Positions 15,250-24,598 of a DNA stretch of 59,701 nt are shown here, one piece after another. The stretch lies in the NCBI GenBank assembly GCA_001443545.1, contig LMAD01000011.1:1-59701 (forward strand), given 5' to 3'. The notes beneath the pieces were generated by a model, which did no database searches, had not been told where the DNA came from, and was given only the letters and a program-made list of their open reading frames with translations. The first letter of the stretch is position 1; every line of letters begins with the position of its first letter. Source of the stretch: Acidimicrobiaceae bacterium RAAP-2. GTDB taxonomy: Bacteria; Actinomycetota; Acidimicrobiia; Acidimicrobiales; RAAP-2. The position numbers and the translations under genes are program-made.

Positions 15250-15861
15250 GTGGAGAGTGACATCGTCGGACGACGGGAACGAAAGCGGCTCGCCACCCAC
15301 CACGCGCTGCGCGCCGCGGCGCTGCGACTCGGCGCCGAACGCGGAATTCGCGACGTCACCGTCGAGGAGATCGCCACCGCCGCCGACGTCTCGGTGCGCA
15401 CGTTCTACGACCACTTCCCCTCCAAGGAGGACGCAATCATCGGATTCGACGCGTGGCGCGTGGATCAACTGCGCGACGCGCTGCGCGATCGTCCGGCGAC
15501 CGAGCCGCCCCTCGAGGCGCTCCGGGTGGTCATGCGACGGCTCTTCGACGAGTCGAGCGGCGAATGGCCACTTCGGATGCGCGCGATCAACAGCGACCCC
15601 GCCCTGCTGGGGCGCATGTTCGTCTCCTTCATCGGCTACGAGCGGGCCCTGGTCGAGGTAATCGCCGAGCGAACCGGCCTCGACCCGAACGACAATCCCT
15701 ATCCCGCGCTGGTCACCGCCGTTGCCACGGCGGCCTTCCGGGCTTCGATGACCACCGCGCGCGCCAGTGGCGGGTCGATGGACGCCGCGGCCACCTTCGA
15801 CGGCGCCGTCGCCCTACTCGCCGCGGCGCTGACGCCACCCGAGGGACCGTCGCCGTGCTGA
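15250..15861 (+). CDS. TetR-family regulator of an ABC exporter
   Basis: The 203-aa protein has a TetR helix-turn-helix at residues about 10-55 (VTVEEIATAADVSVRTFYDHFPSKEDAI) and a variable ligand-binding C-terminal half. GTG 15250 fits both the leaderless promoter and the family's N-terminal length; GTG 15232 upstream lies inside the operator. The imperfect palindrome over its promoter suggests autoregulation. Its stop overlaps the first ABC exporter gene, so it most likely represses the exporter and is relieved by an exported compound. Confidence 0.9.
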   Translation: MESDIVGRRERKRLATHHALRAAALRLGAERGIRDVTVEEIATAADVSVRTFYDHFPSKEDAIIGFDAWRVDQLRDALRDRPATEPPLEALRVVMRRLFDESSGEWPLRMRAINSDPALLGRMFVSFIGYERALVEVIAERTGLDPNDNPYPALVTAVATAAFRASMTTARASGGSMDAAATFDGAVALLAAALTPPEGPSPC

Positions 15862-17588
15862 ACCGACTCCTACGCACCCACCTTCGCCCCTACCGGAACC
15901 AGGTGCTCTTCTTGACCGTGCTGTTGATCGCTCAGACGGTCGGCAACCTCTACCTACCGAACCTGAACGCCGACATCATCAATGGTGGTGTGGTCACCGG
16001 CAACCTCCACTACATCATTCGCACCGGCGTCTGGATGCTGGCGCTCACGTTGGCCGTCGGCGTCTTCGCGGTCGTGGCGGTGTACTGGGCCTCTCGCGTC
16101 TCGATGGCGACGGGCGCCGACATCCGCCGCGCGGTCTTCACCCGGGTGCAGTCGTTCGCCGCGCGCGACATCAACCACTTCGGCACGGCGTCGCTGATTA
16201 CGCGCAACACCAACGACATCCAGCAGATCCAACTGTTCCTCCAAATGGCCCTCACCATGATGGTCATCGCACCGATCATGTCCGTGGGCGGCATCTTCAT
16301 GGCGATCCACGAGGGCGCGCGGCTCTCGACCTTGCTCCTCGTGTCGATCCCGGTGATGACGGCCTTCATCGGCCTCGTGATGGTTCGGGTGATCCCGCAG
16401 TTCCGTTCGATGCAGACCAAGATCGACCGGATCAACCAGGTGCTGCGTGAACAGATCACGGGGGTGCGCGTGATCCGCGCGTTCGTGCGCAACGAGTCCG
16501 AGGCCGAACGGTTCGCGCTGGCCAACGCCGACCTCACCGGCACGGCCCTGCGGGTGAACCGGATCTTCGCCTTGACCATGCCGGTGATGATGGTGATCTT
16601 GAACCTGTCGAGTGTGGCGGTGATCTGGTTCGGCGGTCGGTTCGTCAGTGAGGGGTCGATGCCGATTGGCAACCTTACGGCCTTCCTCACGTACATCCTG
16701 CAGATCCTCACCTCGGTGATGATGGCGGTGATGGTCACGATCCTCGTTCCGCGTGCGGCCGCGAGCGCTGAACGGATCGTCGAGGTGCTCGACACCGTAC
16801 CGGCCGTCGCCGACCCCGATACGCCGATATCGCCGTCGACGCCAAACGGCTCGGTGCGACTGACCAACGTCTCCTTCGCCTACCCCGGCAGCGAACGACC
16901 GGTCCTCGACGCAATCACCGTGGAGTTCGAGCCCGGCGTGACGAGCGCAATCATCGGCGGGACGGGTAGCGGCAAGACCACGCTCATCACCTTGATCCCG
17001 CGCCTCTTCGACGTGACCGCCGGGTCCGTAGAGGTGAACGGCGTCGACGTCCGCGACCAGCGCCAAGACGACCTCTGGTCGTCGATCGGCCTCGTGCCCC
17101 AGACCGCCTACCTCTTCAGCGGCACGGTCGCGACCAACCTGCGCTTCGCCAATCCCGACGCCACCGACGCCGATCTCTGGCGCGCCCTGGAGGTGGCCCA
17201 GGCGCGAGACTTCGTGGCCACGATGCCCGGCGGACTCGACGCGCCGATCGACCAGGGTGGGACCAACGTGTCCGGTGGCCAGCGCCAGCGCCTCGCCATC
17301 GCCCGGGCCCTGGTCAAGCGGCCACGCATCTACCTCTTCGACGACTGCTTCTCCGCGCTCGACGCCGCGACCGACACTCGGTTGCGCGAAGCCCTGCGCG
17401 ACCAGACCCGAGACGCCACCGTGATCATCGTGGCCCAGCGCGTCAGCACCATCATGCACGCCGACCGCGTCGTCGTACTCGACGACGGACGGGTCGTCGG
17501 CATCGGGACCCACGATCAGTTGGTCGAATCCTGTGAGTCCTATCGCGAGATCGTCATCTCCCAACTCGGGGCGGGGGCCGTCCGATGA
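15855..17588 (+). CDS. ABC exporter half-transporter, subunit 1
   Basis: The 577-aa protein has six membrane segments (about 1-320) fused to a nucleotide-binding domain. Walker A is GGTGSGKTTL (about 372), the signature is NVSGGQRQRLAIARAL (about 475), and Walker B IYLFDDCFSALDAATD ends in Asp-Cys rather than the usual Asp-Glu. The catalytic glutamate is thus replaced by Cys, marking this as the degenerate site of a heterodimeric exporter of the TM287/288, BmrCD or LmrCD type. GTG 15855 overlaps the TetR stop, and its own stop overlaps subunit 2. Confidence 0.92.
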   Translation: MLNRLLRTHLRPYRNQVLFLTVLLIAQTVGNLYLPNLNADIINGGVVTGNLHYIIRTGVWMLALTLAVGVFAVVAVYWASRVSMATGADIRRAVFTRVQSFAARDINHFGTASLITRNTNDIQQIQLFLQMALTMMVIAPIMSVGGIFMAIHEGARLSTLLLVSIPVMTAFIGLVMVRVIPQFRSMQTKIDRINQVLREQITGVRVIRAFVRNESEAERFALANADLTGTALRVNRIFALTMPVMMVILNLSSVAVIWFGGRFVSEGSMPIGNLTAFLTYILQILTSVMMAVMVTILVPRAAASAERIVEVLDTVPAVADPDTPISPSTPNGSVRLTNVSFAYPGSERPVLDAITVEFEPGVTSAIIGGTGSGKTTLITLIPRLFDVTAGSVEVNGVDVRDQRQDDLWSSIGLVPQTAYLFSGTVATNLRFANPDATDADLWRALEVAQARDFVATMPGGLDAPIDQGGTNVSGGQRQRLAIARALVKRPRIYLFDDCFSALDAATDTRLREALRDQTRDATVIIVAQRVSTIMHADRVVVLDDGRVVGIGTHDQLVESCESYREIVISQLGAGAVR

Positions 17589-19513
17589 CGATGGGGCCGA
17601 TGAACGCGATACGTGGTGGCGCCGGGGCGCCCCCGCGCACGAGCAAGGACGTGCGAGCCACCCTGCGCCGCCTCCTTCGTCGCCTCCACCCCGACCGCTG
17701 GCGGCTCCTCGGGGCACTGGTCCTGGGCATCATCTCGGTGGCCTTCATGGTGTCGGGGCCCCAGATACTCGGCAACGCGACGAACGTCCTCTTCGACGGG
17801 ATCATCGCCAAGCGTCTACCCGTCGGCACCACCATGGCCCAGGCCCTGCAGTACCTGCGCGAGCACGGCCACGCCCAGACCGCCACCATGATCGCCGGAC
17901 TGCACCTCACTCCGGGCGTCGGGGTCAACATCGACCGGCTCGGCGCCGTCCTCGGGGTGGCCGCGCTCGTCTACCTGTTCGGCGCGGCCTTCAGCTACCT
18001 CCAGGGCTTCACGATGGCCGGCGTCACCCAACGCGTGATGTCGGGACTGCGACGTGAGGTGGAGGTCAAGATGAGTCGGCTCCCCCTGCAGTACTTCGAC
18101 AGCCACCCCCACGGTGACGTGTTGAGCCGCGTCACCAACGACATCGACAACCTGACGACGACGATCCAGCAGGGTCTCAGCCAACTGCTCACGTCGGCCC
18201 TGACCATCGTCGGGGTGCTCGCGATGATGGTCTGGATATCACCGCTGCTCGCGGTGGTCGCCATCGTGACGATCCCCCTGGCCTTCGTCGTCACCCTCCT
18301 CATCGCGCGTCGATCGCAGGTGCAGTTCGCCGCCCAGTGGCGTCAGACCGGTGCGCTGAACGGACTGGTCGAAGAGACCCACAGCGGCCACGAGCTCGTG
18401 CAGGTCTTCGGTCGACGCGAGGCGACCATCGAGGAGTTCAATCGCCAGAACCAGCGGCTCTACCGCTCGAGTTTCCGCGCGCAGTTCCTCTCGGGGATCG
18501 TGCAACCGTCGGTCCAATTCATCTCGAACATCAACTACGTCGTCATCGCCGTCGTCGGCGGGTACCGGGTCGCGTCGGGACTCTTGACGCTCGGCGCGGT
18601 GACCGCCTTCATTCAGTACTCCCGTCAGTTCACGATGCCCATCACCCAGATCGCGGCTCAGATGAACATGTTGCAGTCCGGTTTGGCGTCGGCCGAGCGG
18701 GTCTTCGAGTTCCTCGACGCCCCCGAGGAAGCGCCCGACGTCCGCTCCGCCGTCGCCGCGCCGTCGCTGGTGGGTGGCGGGCGCGTGACCCTCGAGCACG
18801 TCTCGTTCCGCTACGACCCCGACAACCCGCTCATCGACGACTTCAGTCTGGACGTCGCCCCGGGCGAGACCGTGGCGCTCGTCGGGCCCACCGGCGCGGG
18901 CAAGACCACGGTGGTCAACCTCCTCGTGCGCTTCTACGAGATCGGCGCGGGGCGGATCCTGCTCAACGGGGTCGACTACCAAGACCTCACTCGCGACGAC
19001 GTGCGGCGGGCCTTCGCGATGGTGCTCCAAGACACCTGGGTCTTCGCCGGATCGATTCGCGACAACATCGCCTACGGCCGGCCCGACGCGTCCGAGGACG
19101 AGATCGTCGCCGCCGCTCGGGCCGCGCACGTCGACAACTTCGTGCGTACGCTGCCCGACGGGTACGACACGCGCCTCGACGACGAGGCGTCCAACCTGTC
19201 GTCGGGCCAGAAACAGCTGCTCACCATCGCGCGAGCCTTCCTCGCCGACCAGAGCATCCTCATCCTGGACGAGGCGACCAGCAACGTCGACACCCGCACC
19301 GAGGTGCTCATCCAAGAGGCCATGGCCCGACTGCGCGAGGGCCGAACGAGCTTCGTCATCGCGCACCGGCTCTCGACGATCCGACACGCCGACACCATCT
19401 TGGTGATGGACCACGGCCGCATCGTCGAACAGGGCGATCACGACGACCTGATGGCCCGCCGGGGCCTCTACTTCTCGCTCTACAACAGTCAGTTCGCCGG
19501 TGCGACGACCTGA
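17585..19513 (+). CDS. ABC exporter half-transporter, subunit 2
   Basis: The 642-aa protein has six membrane segments with an enlarged loop after the first (about 80-125), then a nucleotide-binding domain. Walker A is GPTGAGKTTVVNLL (about 434), the signature is NLSSGQKQLLTIARAF (about 537), and Walker B SILILDEATSNVD keeps the catalytic Glu. With subunit 1 it forms a heterodimer having one active and one degenerate ATP site, typical of multidrug or lipid exporters. ATG 17585 overlaps the previous stop. The substrate is unknown. Confidence 0.93.
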   Translation: MTMGPMNAIRGGAGAPPRTSKDVRATLRRLLRRLHPDRWRLLGALVLGIISVAFMVSGPQILGNATNVLFDGIIAKRLPVGTTMAQALQYLREHGHAQTATMIAGLHLTPGVGVNIDRLGAVLGVAALVYLFGAAFSYLQGFTMAGVTQRVMSGLRREVEVKMSRLPLQYFDSHPHGDVLSRVTNDIDNLTTTIQQGLSQLLTSALTIVGVLAMMVWISPLLAVVAIVTIPLAFVVTLLIARRSQVQFAAQWRQTGALNGLVEETHSGHELVQVFGRREATIEEFNRQNQRLYRSSFRAQFLSGIVQPSVQFISNINYVVIAVVGGYRVASGLLTLGAVTAFIQYSRQFTMPITQIAAQMNMLQSGLASAERVFEFLDAPEEAPDVRSAVAAPSLVGGGRVTLEHVSFRYDPDNPLIDDFSLDVAPGETVALVGPTGAGKTTVVNLLVRFYEIGAGRILLNGVDYQDLTRDDVRRAFAMVLQDTWVFAGSIRDNIAYGRPDASEDEIVAAARAAHVDNFVRTLPDGYDTRLDDEASNLSSGQKQLLTIARAFLADQSILILDEATSNVDTRTEVLIQEAMARLREGRTSFVIAHRLSTIRHADTILVMDHGRIVEQGDHDDLMARRGLYFSLYNSQFAGATT

Positions 19514-19564
19514 CCGATCCGCGCCGGCGAACGATGCCCGTCGAGTCATTAACCTGACTCGCGC

Positions 19565-21250
19565 GTGACCATCCTCGTCGATCTCCAACGCGTCAGCCTT
19601 CGCGGTGCCGACCGCCCCGTGCTCGACGACCTCTCGCTCACCGTCTCCGACGGCGAGCGGATCGGGGTCGTGGGCATCAACGGGACCGGCAAGACCGCCC
19701 TGTTGCGGATCGTGGCGGGAACCCTCAGCCCCGACAGCGGCGAGATCCGCCGCGGGCGCGACGTGCGAGTCGGGGTCCTCGAGCAAGAGCCCGACCTGCC
19801 GGTCTCGAGCGTGCGCGAGGCGCTCGGTCACGGGTGGCAGGTCGACGCCGCGCTCGATCGTCTGGACATGCTCGGTTTCGCCGACGCCTCGACGAGCGAG
19901 CTCTCCGGCGGTCAACGCAAACGCGTCGCCCTCGCGCGAGTCTTCGCCCAACCGGCCGACCTCCTGATCCTCGACGAGCCGACGAACCACCTCGACCTGA
20001 ACGCTATCCGCTGGCTCGAGCAGCACCTGCTGGAGTTCCGCGGAGGCGTGGTGCTCGTCAGCCACGATCGATTCCTCCTCGACCAAGTAACCACCCGGAT
20101 GGTCGAGATCGACCGCGGTTCGACGTACCTGCACGCCGGCGGTTACGGTCGACTCCTCGAGACCCAGGCCGAACGCGAAGCGCAGGCCGCCACGGCCGAG
20201 CAGACCCGCCGCAACCTCGCGCGCACGGAACTGGCCTGGTTGCGCCGGGGCGTCAAAGCCCGTTCGACCAAACCCCAGGCGCGCATCGACGCCGCGCATC
20301 GACTCCTCGCCCAACGCCCGGTCGCGGCGGCTCGTTCGGGCGCCCTGGACCTCAGCGCCCAGACCCCCCGACTGGGCAACACCGTGATCCGAGCGCACCA
20401 CGTGTCCTTCGCCTACGACGCCGGCCCGGCGATCCTGCACGACGTCGACCTCGACCTCGGCCCGGGTGATCGCGTCGGGATCGTCGGGCGCAACGGCGCG
20501 GGCAAGTCGACCCTGCTCGACCTCCTGGCGGGACGTCGCTCACCGACGAGCGGGACCATCAAGCGCGGTCCCACTGTGGTGAGTGCCTACTTCGAACAGC
20601 ACGCGAGCGAGGTCGACGCGACCAAGACGGTCCAAGAACTCGTCGCCGGCCCGCACGGCGTGCCCGGGACGCCCGCCGACGTCGCGCTGATGAAGCGGTT
20701 CTGGTTCACCGGCGCGTTACCGGCGACCAAGGCCGGGGAACTCTCGGGCGGCGAGCGACGACGGCTCCAACTCCTGCTCGCCCTCGCCCAACGCCCCAAC
20801 GTACTCTTCCTCGACGAACTCACCAACGACCTCGACCTCGAGACGATCCGCCTCGTCGAGGACTTCCTCAGCGAGTGGCCCGGCACCCTCGTCGTCGCCT
20901 CGCACGACCGCACCTTCCTCAGTCGCACGACCGACCGGCTGCTCGAGGTCCACGCCGATGGCCACGTCGCAGACGTACCCGGCGGTATCGACGCGTGGAT
21001 CGCCCGGACCCTCGAGACCGGCTCCAGCGACGCGACGCGCACTCCGACCGACGCGGCCGTGCCGCGCGGCCGGGCGCTGCGCGACGCCGAAAAGGAGATG
21101 ACTCGACTGGAACGCCGCAAGCAGTCTCTCAGCGACAGGCTGTCCTCGGTCACCGCGGTAGAAGAGCAGACCCGACTCGGTACCGAGCTCGACGGCGTGC
21201 TGCGAGCCCTGCACGCCGCCGAAGCGGCCTGGCTCGCGTTCTTCGAATAG
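19565..21250 (+). CDS. ABC-F family ATPase
   Basis: The 561-aa protein has two ABC domains without membrane segments. The first has GINGTGKTALL, LSGGQRKRVALARVF and LLILDEPTNHLDL. The second has GRNGAGKSTLLDLL, LSGGERRRLQLLLAL and NVLFLDELTNDLDLE. A linker lies between about 225 and 275, and a C-terminal coiled coil is rich in Glu, Arg and Lys. This is the Uup/EttA-like ABC-F group, which acts on ribosomes or in antibiotic resistance. The second site's LDELTNDLD departs from the canonical LDEPTNHLD. A TAACCT at 19550 suggests a nearly leaderless transcript. Confidence 0.9.
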   Translation: MTILVDLQRVSLRGADRPVLDDLSLTVSDGERIGVVGINGTGKTALLRIVAGTLSPDSGEIRRGRDVRVGVLEQEPDLPVSSVREALGHGWQVDAALDRLDMLGFADASTSELSGGQRKRVALARVFAQPADLLILDEPTNHLDLNAIRWLEQHLLEFRGGVVLVSHDRFLLDQVTTRMVEIDRGSTYLHAGGYGRLLETQAEREAQAATAEQTRRNLARTELAWLRRGVKARSTKPQARIDAAHRLLAQRPVAAARSGALDLSAQTPRLGNTVIRAHHVSFAYDAGPAILHDVDLDLGPGDRVGIVGRNGAGKSTLLDLLAGRRSPTSGTIKRGPTVVSAYFEQHASEVDATKTVQELVAGPHGVPGTPADVALMKRFWFTGALPATKAGELSGGERRRLQLLLALAQRPNVLFLDELTNDLDLETIRLVEDFLSEWPGTLVVASHDRTFLSRTTDRLLEVHADGHVADVPGGIDAWIARTLETGSSDATRTPTDAAVPRGRALRDAEKEMTRLERRKQSLSDRLSSVTAVEEQTRLGTELDGVLRALHAAEAAWLAFFE

Positions 21251-21300
21251 GCCCACTCGCTCCCCCGATACCGTCAGGGGACGCGAAGTCGCGTTAATAG

Positions 21301-21330
21301 TTGACAAGTTCCATCATATTTATCTACTAT
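21301..21330 (+). promoter_or_regulatory. Strong promoter of metY-metX
   Basis: A perfect -35 TTGACA (21301-21306) and TACTAT (21325-21330) are separated by 18 bases in a markedly AT-rich island. Transcription would begin about 37 bases before the metY ATG, leaving a leader that contains GAGGAG. Confidence 0.7.
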
Positions 21331-21373
21331 GTCGATTCACCACGAGCGTTACTGACCCGACCGAGGAGCACCG

Positions 21374-22672
21374 ATGACTGCATGGGGATTCGAAACCCGA
21401 CAGATCCACGCGGGGGCCGTCGCCGACCCGACGACCGGGGCGCGCGCGGTGCCCATCTATCAGACCGCGAGCTACGTCTTTCGCGACACCGACCACGCGG
21501 CCGCGCTCTTCGGACTCTCCGAACTCGGCAACATCTACACCCGGATCATGAACCCCACCCAGGCCGTCTTCGAGGAGCGCATCGCGTCCCTCGAGGGTGG
21601 CGTCGCGGCCCTGGCGGTCGCCTCGGGCCAAGCGGCCGAGACCGTCGCACTGCTCAACCTCGCTGAGGGCGGTGGGCACATCGTGGCCTCGGCCTCACTC
21701 TACGGTGGCTCGTACAACCTGCTGCACTACACGCTGCCCAAACTGGGCATCGAGACGACGTTCGTCGAGGACCCCGACGACCTCGACGCCTGGGCGAGCG
21801 CGGTGCGCGCGAACACGCGCGCCTTCTACGCCGAGTCCCTCGGCAATCCCAAGGGCGACGTGCTCGACTTCGAGGGCGTCAGCCGGGTCGCCCACGAGCA
21901 CCGCATCCCACTCGTCGTGGACAACACCCTGGCCACGCCCTACCTCGTGCGCCCCCTCGAACACGGGGCCGACATCGTGATCCACTCGGCGACCAAGTTC
22001 ATCGGCGGCCACGGCACCTCGATCGGCGGCGTGATCGTCGACGGCGGCACCTTCGACTACGAGGGCAGCGGCCGCTTCCCCAACTTCACCGAGCCCGACC
22101 CCAGCTACCACGGACTGGTCTTCGGTCAGCTTCCCGAGGCGCTCTTCCCGGCCCGTTTCGCGCTGAAGGCTCGCCTGCAGTACCTGCGCGACACCGGCCC
22201 GGCGATCTCGCCCTTCAACGCCTTCTTACTCCTCCAGGGACTCGAGACCTTGAGTCTGCGCATGGAGCGTCACGTCGCCAACGCGACCGCCGTCGCTGAG
22301 TGGCTCGAGGCGCGCGAGGACGTGACGTGGGTCGCCTTCAGCGGTCTCGAGTCGAGCCCGTGGCACGACCGCCAGGTGCGCTACCTGCCCCGTGGCGGCG
22401 GCGCCATCGTCGCCTTCGGCATCGACGGCGGCGCCGACGCTGGACGCCGCTTCATCGAAGGGCTCGAGCTCTTCAGCCATTTGGCTAACGTCGGTGACGT
22501 GCGTAGCCTCGCCATCCACCCGGCCTCCACGACCCACTCGCAGCTGAGCGAATCCGAGCAGCGCTCGACCGGGGTCACCCCGGACCTCGTGCGCCTCTCG
22601 GTCGGCATCGAGTCGATCGACGACATCCTGGCCGACCTGACGGTGGGGTTCGAGGCCGCTCGCCGGGCGTGA
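21374..22672 (+). CDS. metY: O-acetylhomoserine sulfhydrylase (aminocarboxypropyltransferase)
   Basis: The 432-aa PLP enzyme of the Cys/Met metabolism family has GFETRQIHAG at the N-terminus, YTRIMNPTQAVFEERIASLEGG (about 56), DNTLATPYLVRP and the PLP-lysine motif VIHSATKFIGGHGTS (Lys near 208). The C-terminal LIHPASTTHSQ-like block (IHPASTTHSQLSESE) is also typical. It makes homocysteine directly from O-acetylhomoserine and sulfide. ATG 21374 has GAGGAG upstream. It overlaps metX by GTGA, giving a two-gene direct-sulfhydrylation operon. Confidence 0.95.
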   Translation: MTAWGFETRQIHAGAVADPTTGARAVPIYQTASYVFRDTDHAAALFGLSELGNIYTRIMNPTQAVFEERIASLEGGVAALAVASGQAAETVALLNLAEGGGHIVASASLYGGSYNLLHYTLPKLGIETTFVEDPDDLDAWASAVRANTRAFYAESLGNPKGDVLDFEGVSRVAHEHRIPLVVDNTLATPYLVRPLEHGADIVIHSATKFIGGHGTSIGGVIVDGGTFDYEGSGRFPNFTEPDPSYHGLVFGQLPEALFPARFALKARLQYLRDTGPAISPFNAFLLLQGLETLSLRMERHVANATAVAEWLEAREDVTWVAFSGLESSPWHDRQVRYLPRGGGAIVAFGIDGGADAGRRFIEGLELFSHLANVGDVRSLAIHPASTTHSQLSESEQRSTGVTPDLVRLSVGIESIDDILADLTVGFEAARRA

Positions 22673-23787
22673 CCGACTCCCCCTACTGGCGACCGGGGGA
22701 CGACCCCGGTCGACGCCAGTTCGTCGAGGTCGGCGCCGGTCACGGCGTCGACCTCGACGGTGGAGGTCGCCTCGAACTCGTCACCGTCGCCTACGAGACC
22801 TGGGGGCGGCGAAACGACACCGGTACGAACGCGGTGCTCGTCCTGCACGCCTTGACCGGTGACTCCCACGTCGCCGGTCCCGTCGAGCCAGGTCACCCGA
22901 CGCCGGGCTGGTGGGACGGTGTCGTGGGGCCGGGGCTGGCGATCGACACCGACCGGTACTTCGTGGTCTGCCCGAACGTCCTCGGCGGTTGCCAGGGCAC
23001 GACCGGGCCGTCGAGCGTCGCGCCCGACGGACGGCCCTTCGGTTCCCGGTTCCCGGTGGTGACCATTCGTGACATGGTGGCCGTGGAGACGATGCTCGCC
23101 GATCATCTGGGAATCGACCGGTGGGTGGCCGTCGTCGGCGGATCGATGGGCGCCATGCGCGCCCTCGAGTGGGCGGTCGGACACCCAAACCGGCTCGAGC
23201 GCGCGATCGTCCTCGCGGCGGGCGCGGCGGGCACCGCCGACCAGATCGCCCTGTGCTCGTTGCAGGTTCGCGTCATACGAGCCGACGCCGACTTCCGCGG
23301 TGGCGACTACTACGAGGGCCCGATCCCGGGAACGGGCCTCGCGATCGCGCGCGGGATCGGCCAGTTCAGCTATCGCACCTGGACCGAGTTCGAGGAGCGC
23401 TTCGGCCGAGACCCCCAGGACGACCGGGCGGTGCTCGACGGCGGACGCTACGCCATCGAGTCCTACCTTCGCCACCAGGGTGAGAAACTCGCCGCGCGCT
23501 TCGACCCGAACAGCTACGTCGTCTTGAGCGAGGCGATGAACCACCACGACGTCGGCCGGGGCCGCGGTGGCGTCGTCGCGGCCCTGAAGGGCGTTCGCGT
23601 CCCAGTCACCGTGGCGGGAGTCTCCTCGGACCGGCTCTACCCGCGCGAACTCCAAGAGGAGCTCGCCCGACTGATCCCGCGCGCTGGACTGGTCAAGGTC
23701 ATCACCTCGCCGGCCGGCCACGACGGATTCCTGATCGAGACCGACCAGGTGGCCGCGATCATCGCCGAATCGCTGGCGTCGGCCTAG
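22669..23787 (+). CDS. metX: Homoserine O-acetyltransferase
   Basis: The 372-aa alpha/beta-hydrolase-fold acyltransferase has YETWGRRND, HALTGDSHVAG, PNVLGGCQGTTGPSS, the nucleophile elbow VGGSMGAMRALEW (Ser near 160), SYLRHQGEKLAARFDPNSYV, and C-terminal Asp and His (GHDGFLIE). It activates homoserine by acetylation for MetY. GTG 22669 overlaps metY. Its TAG stop shares the bases CTAG with the convergent hydrolase gene. Confidence 0.95.
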   Translation: MTDSPYWRPGDDPGRRQFVEVGAGHGVDLDGGGRLELVTVAYETWGRRNDTGTNAVLVLHALTGDSHVAGPVEPGHPTPGWWDGVVGPGLAIDTDRYFVVCPNVLGGCQGTTGPSSVAPDGRPFGSRFPVVTIRDMVAVETMLADHLGIDRWVAVVGGSMGAMRALEWAVGHPNRLERAIVLAAGAAGTADQIALCSLQVRVIRADADFRGGDYYEGPIPGTGLAIARGIGQFSYRTWTEFEERFGRDPQDDRAVLDGGRYAIESYLRHQGEKLAARFDPNSYVVLSEAMNHHDVGRGRGGVVAALKGVRVPVTVAGVSSDRLYPRELQEELARLIPRAGLVKVITSPAGHDGFLIETDQVAAIIAESLASA

Positions 23788-24575
23788 TCGACCGTTTCGA
23801 GTTCGGCCCTCGGCCAGGTCTCGGGCGTCGCGCTCGATGCGACGAACCGCTCGAGCAGCGAGACGAACCGGTCCGGTTCAACGAGGTGGGGCAGGTGCCC
23901 GCGCTCGGGCCATTCGAGCAGGCGGCCCGGGGCGACGTGCGCCCCCAGCCACGCCTCGTAGTCGGGCTCGACCGGCGAGCCGTGCAGCGCGAGGTAGGGC
24001 GCGCGCACGGGTTGGGTGATCGAGTCGACGAAGGCGTCCAGGCCCGTCTCGTCGAGGTCCAACACCGGCAACCAGAGGCCGAGCACGGCTCCCTGGTTGA
24101 ACCGACGCTCCCGGGCGAGCCGGTCCCACTCCGCGTCGCTGAGCTGGCCACGCATCACTTCGAACATCATGGTCATGATCGACTCGAACTGCGAGGGGTC
24201 GCGGAGTTGGTCCTCGACCGAACGGACCAACTCCTGGAAGGCCCGTAGGTCGAGCGACTGATCGATGTTGAGGACCCCTCGGCACGGGAACAGCGAGGCG
24301 TAGGCCGTCGCGACGAAACCGCCCAGCGAATGACCGACCACCACGGGCGCGTCGAGACCGAGGGCGTCGGCGACCTCGTACACGTCCGAGGCGACGGTCA
24401 CCGCGTCGTAGGGTGGCTGGTCGAAGGACTCGCCGTGACCGCGCAGGTCGACGCTCACGACGTCGAAACTCCTGGCGAGCGGTTCCACCAACGGATCCCA
24501 CGCTCGACGAGAATCAGTGAGCCCGTGGATGAGCAGGAGCGGGGTGCCGGATCCGTGACGTTCGAAGGCAATCAT
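23784..24575 (-). CDS. Alpha/beta hydrolase
   Basis: The 263-aa protein has LLLIHGLTDSRRAWDPL (oxyanion region), VDLRGHGES, the nucleophile elbow VVGHSLGGFVATAYA (Ser near 92) and the C-terminal catalytic His in ERGHLPHLVEPDRF (about 235). No lid or secretion signal is apparent and the substrate is unknown. Upstream, TAAACC lies six bases from the ATG, close to the leaderless pattern. It also follows the thioredoxin reductase gene by 23 bases on the same strand, so it could be cotranscribed with it. Confidence 0.9.
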   Translation of the reverse strand: MIAFERHGSGTPLLLIHGLTDSRRAWDPLVEPLARSFDVVSVDLRGHGESFDQPPYDAVTVASDVYEVADALGLDAPVVVGHSLGGFVATAYASLFPCRGVLNIDQSLDLRAFQELVRSVEDQLRDPSQFESIMTMMFEVMRGQLSDAEWDRLARERRFNQGAVLGLWLPVLDLDETGLDAFVDSITQPVRAPYLALHGSPVEPDYEAWLGAHVAPGRLLEWPERGHLPHLVEPDRFVSLLERFVASSATPETWPRAELETVD

Positions 24576-24598
24576 GGATTGGGTTTAGCAGACCGCGC

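Noticed and set aside
18239..20440. 733-codon open frame antisense to the ABC exporter and ABC-F genes
   Set aside because: High-GC genes with G/C third positions leave long antisense frames. This one has no RBS or domains and is Arg/Asp/Val/Gly-rich as expected for a shadow. The same holds for 15954-17717, 22381-23721 and 29261-30535.
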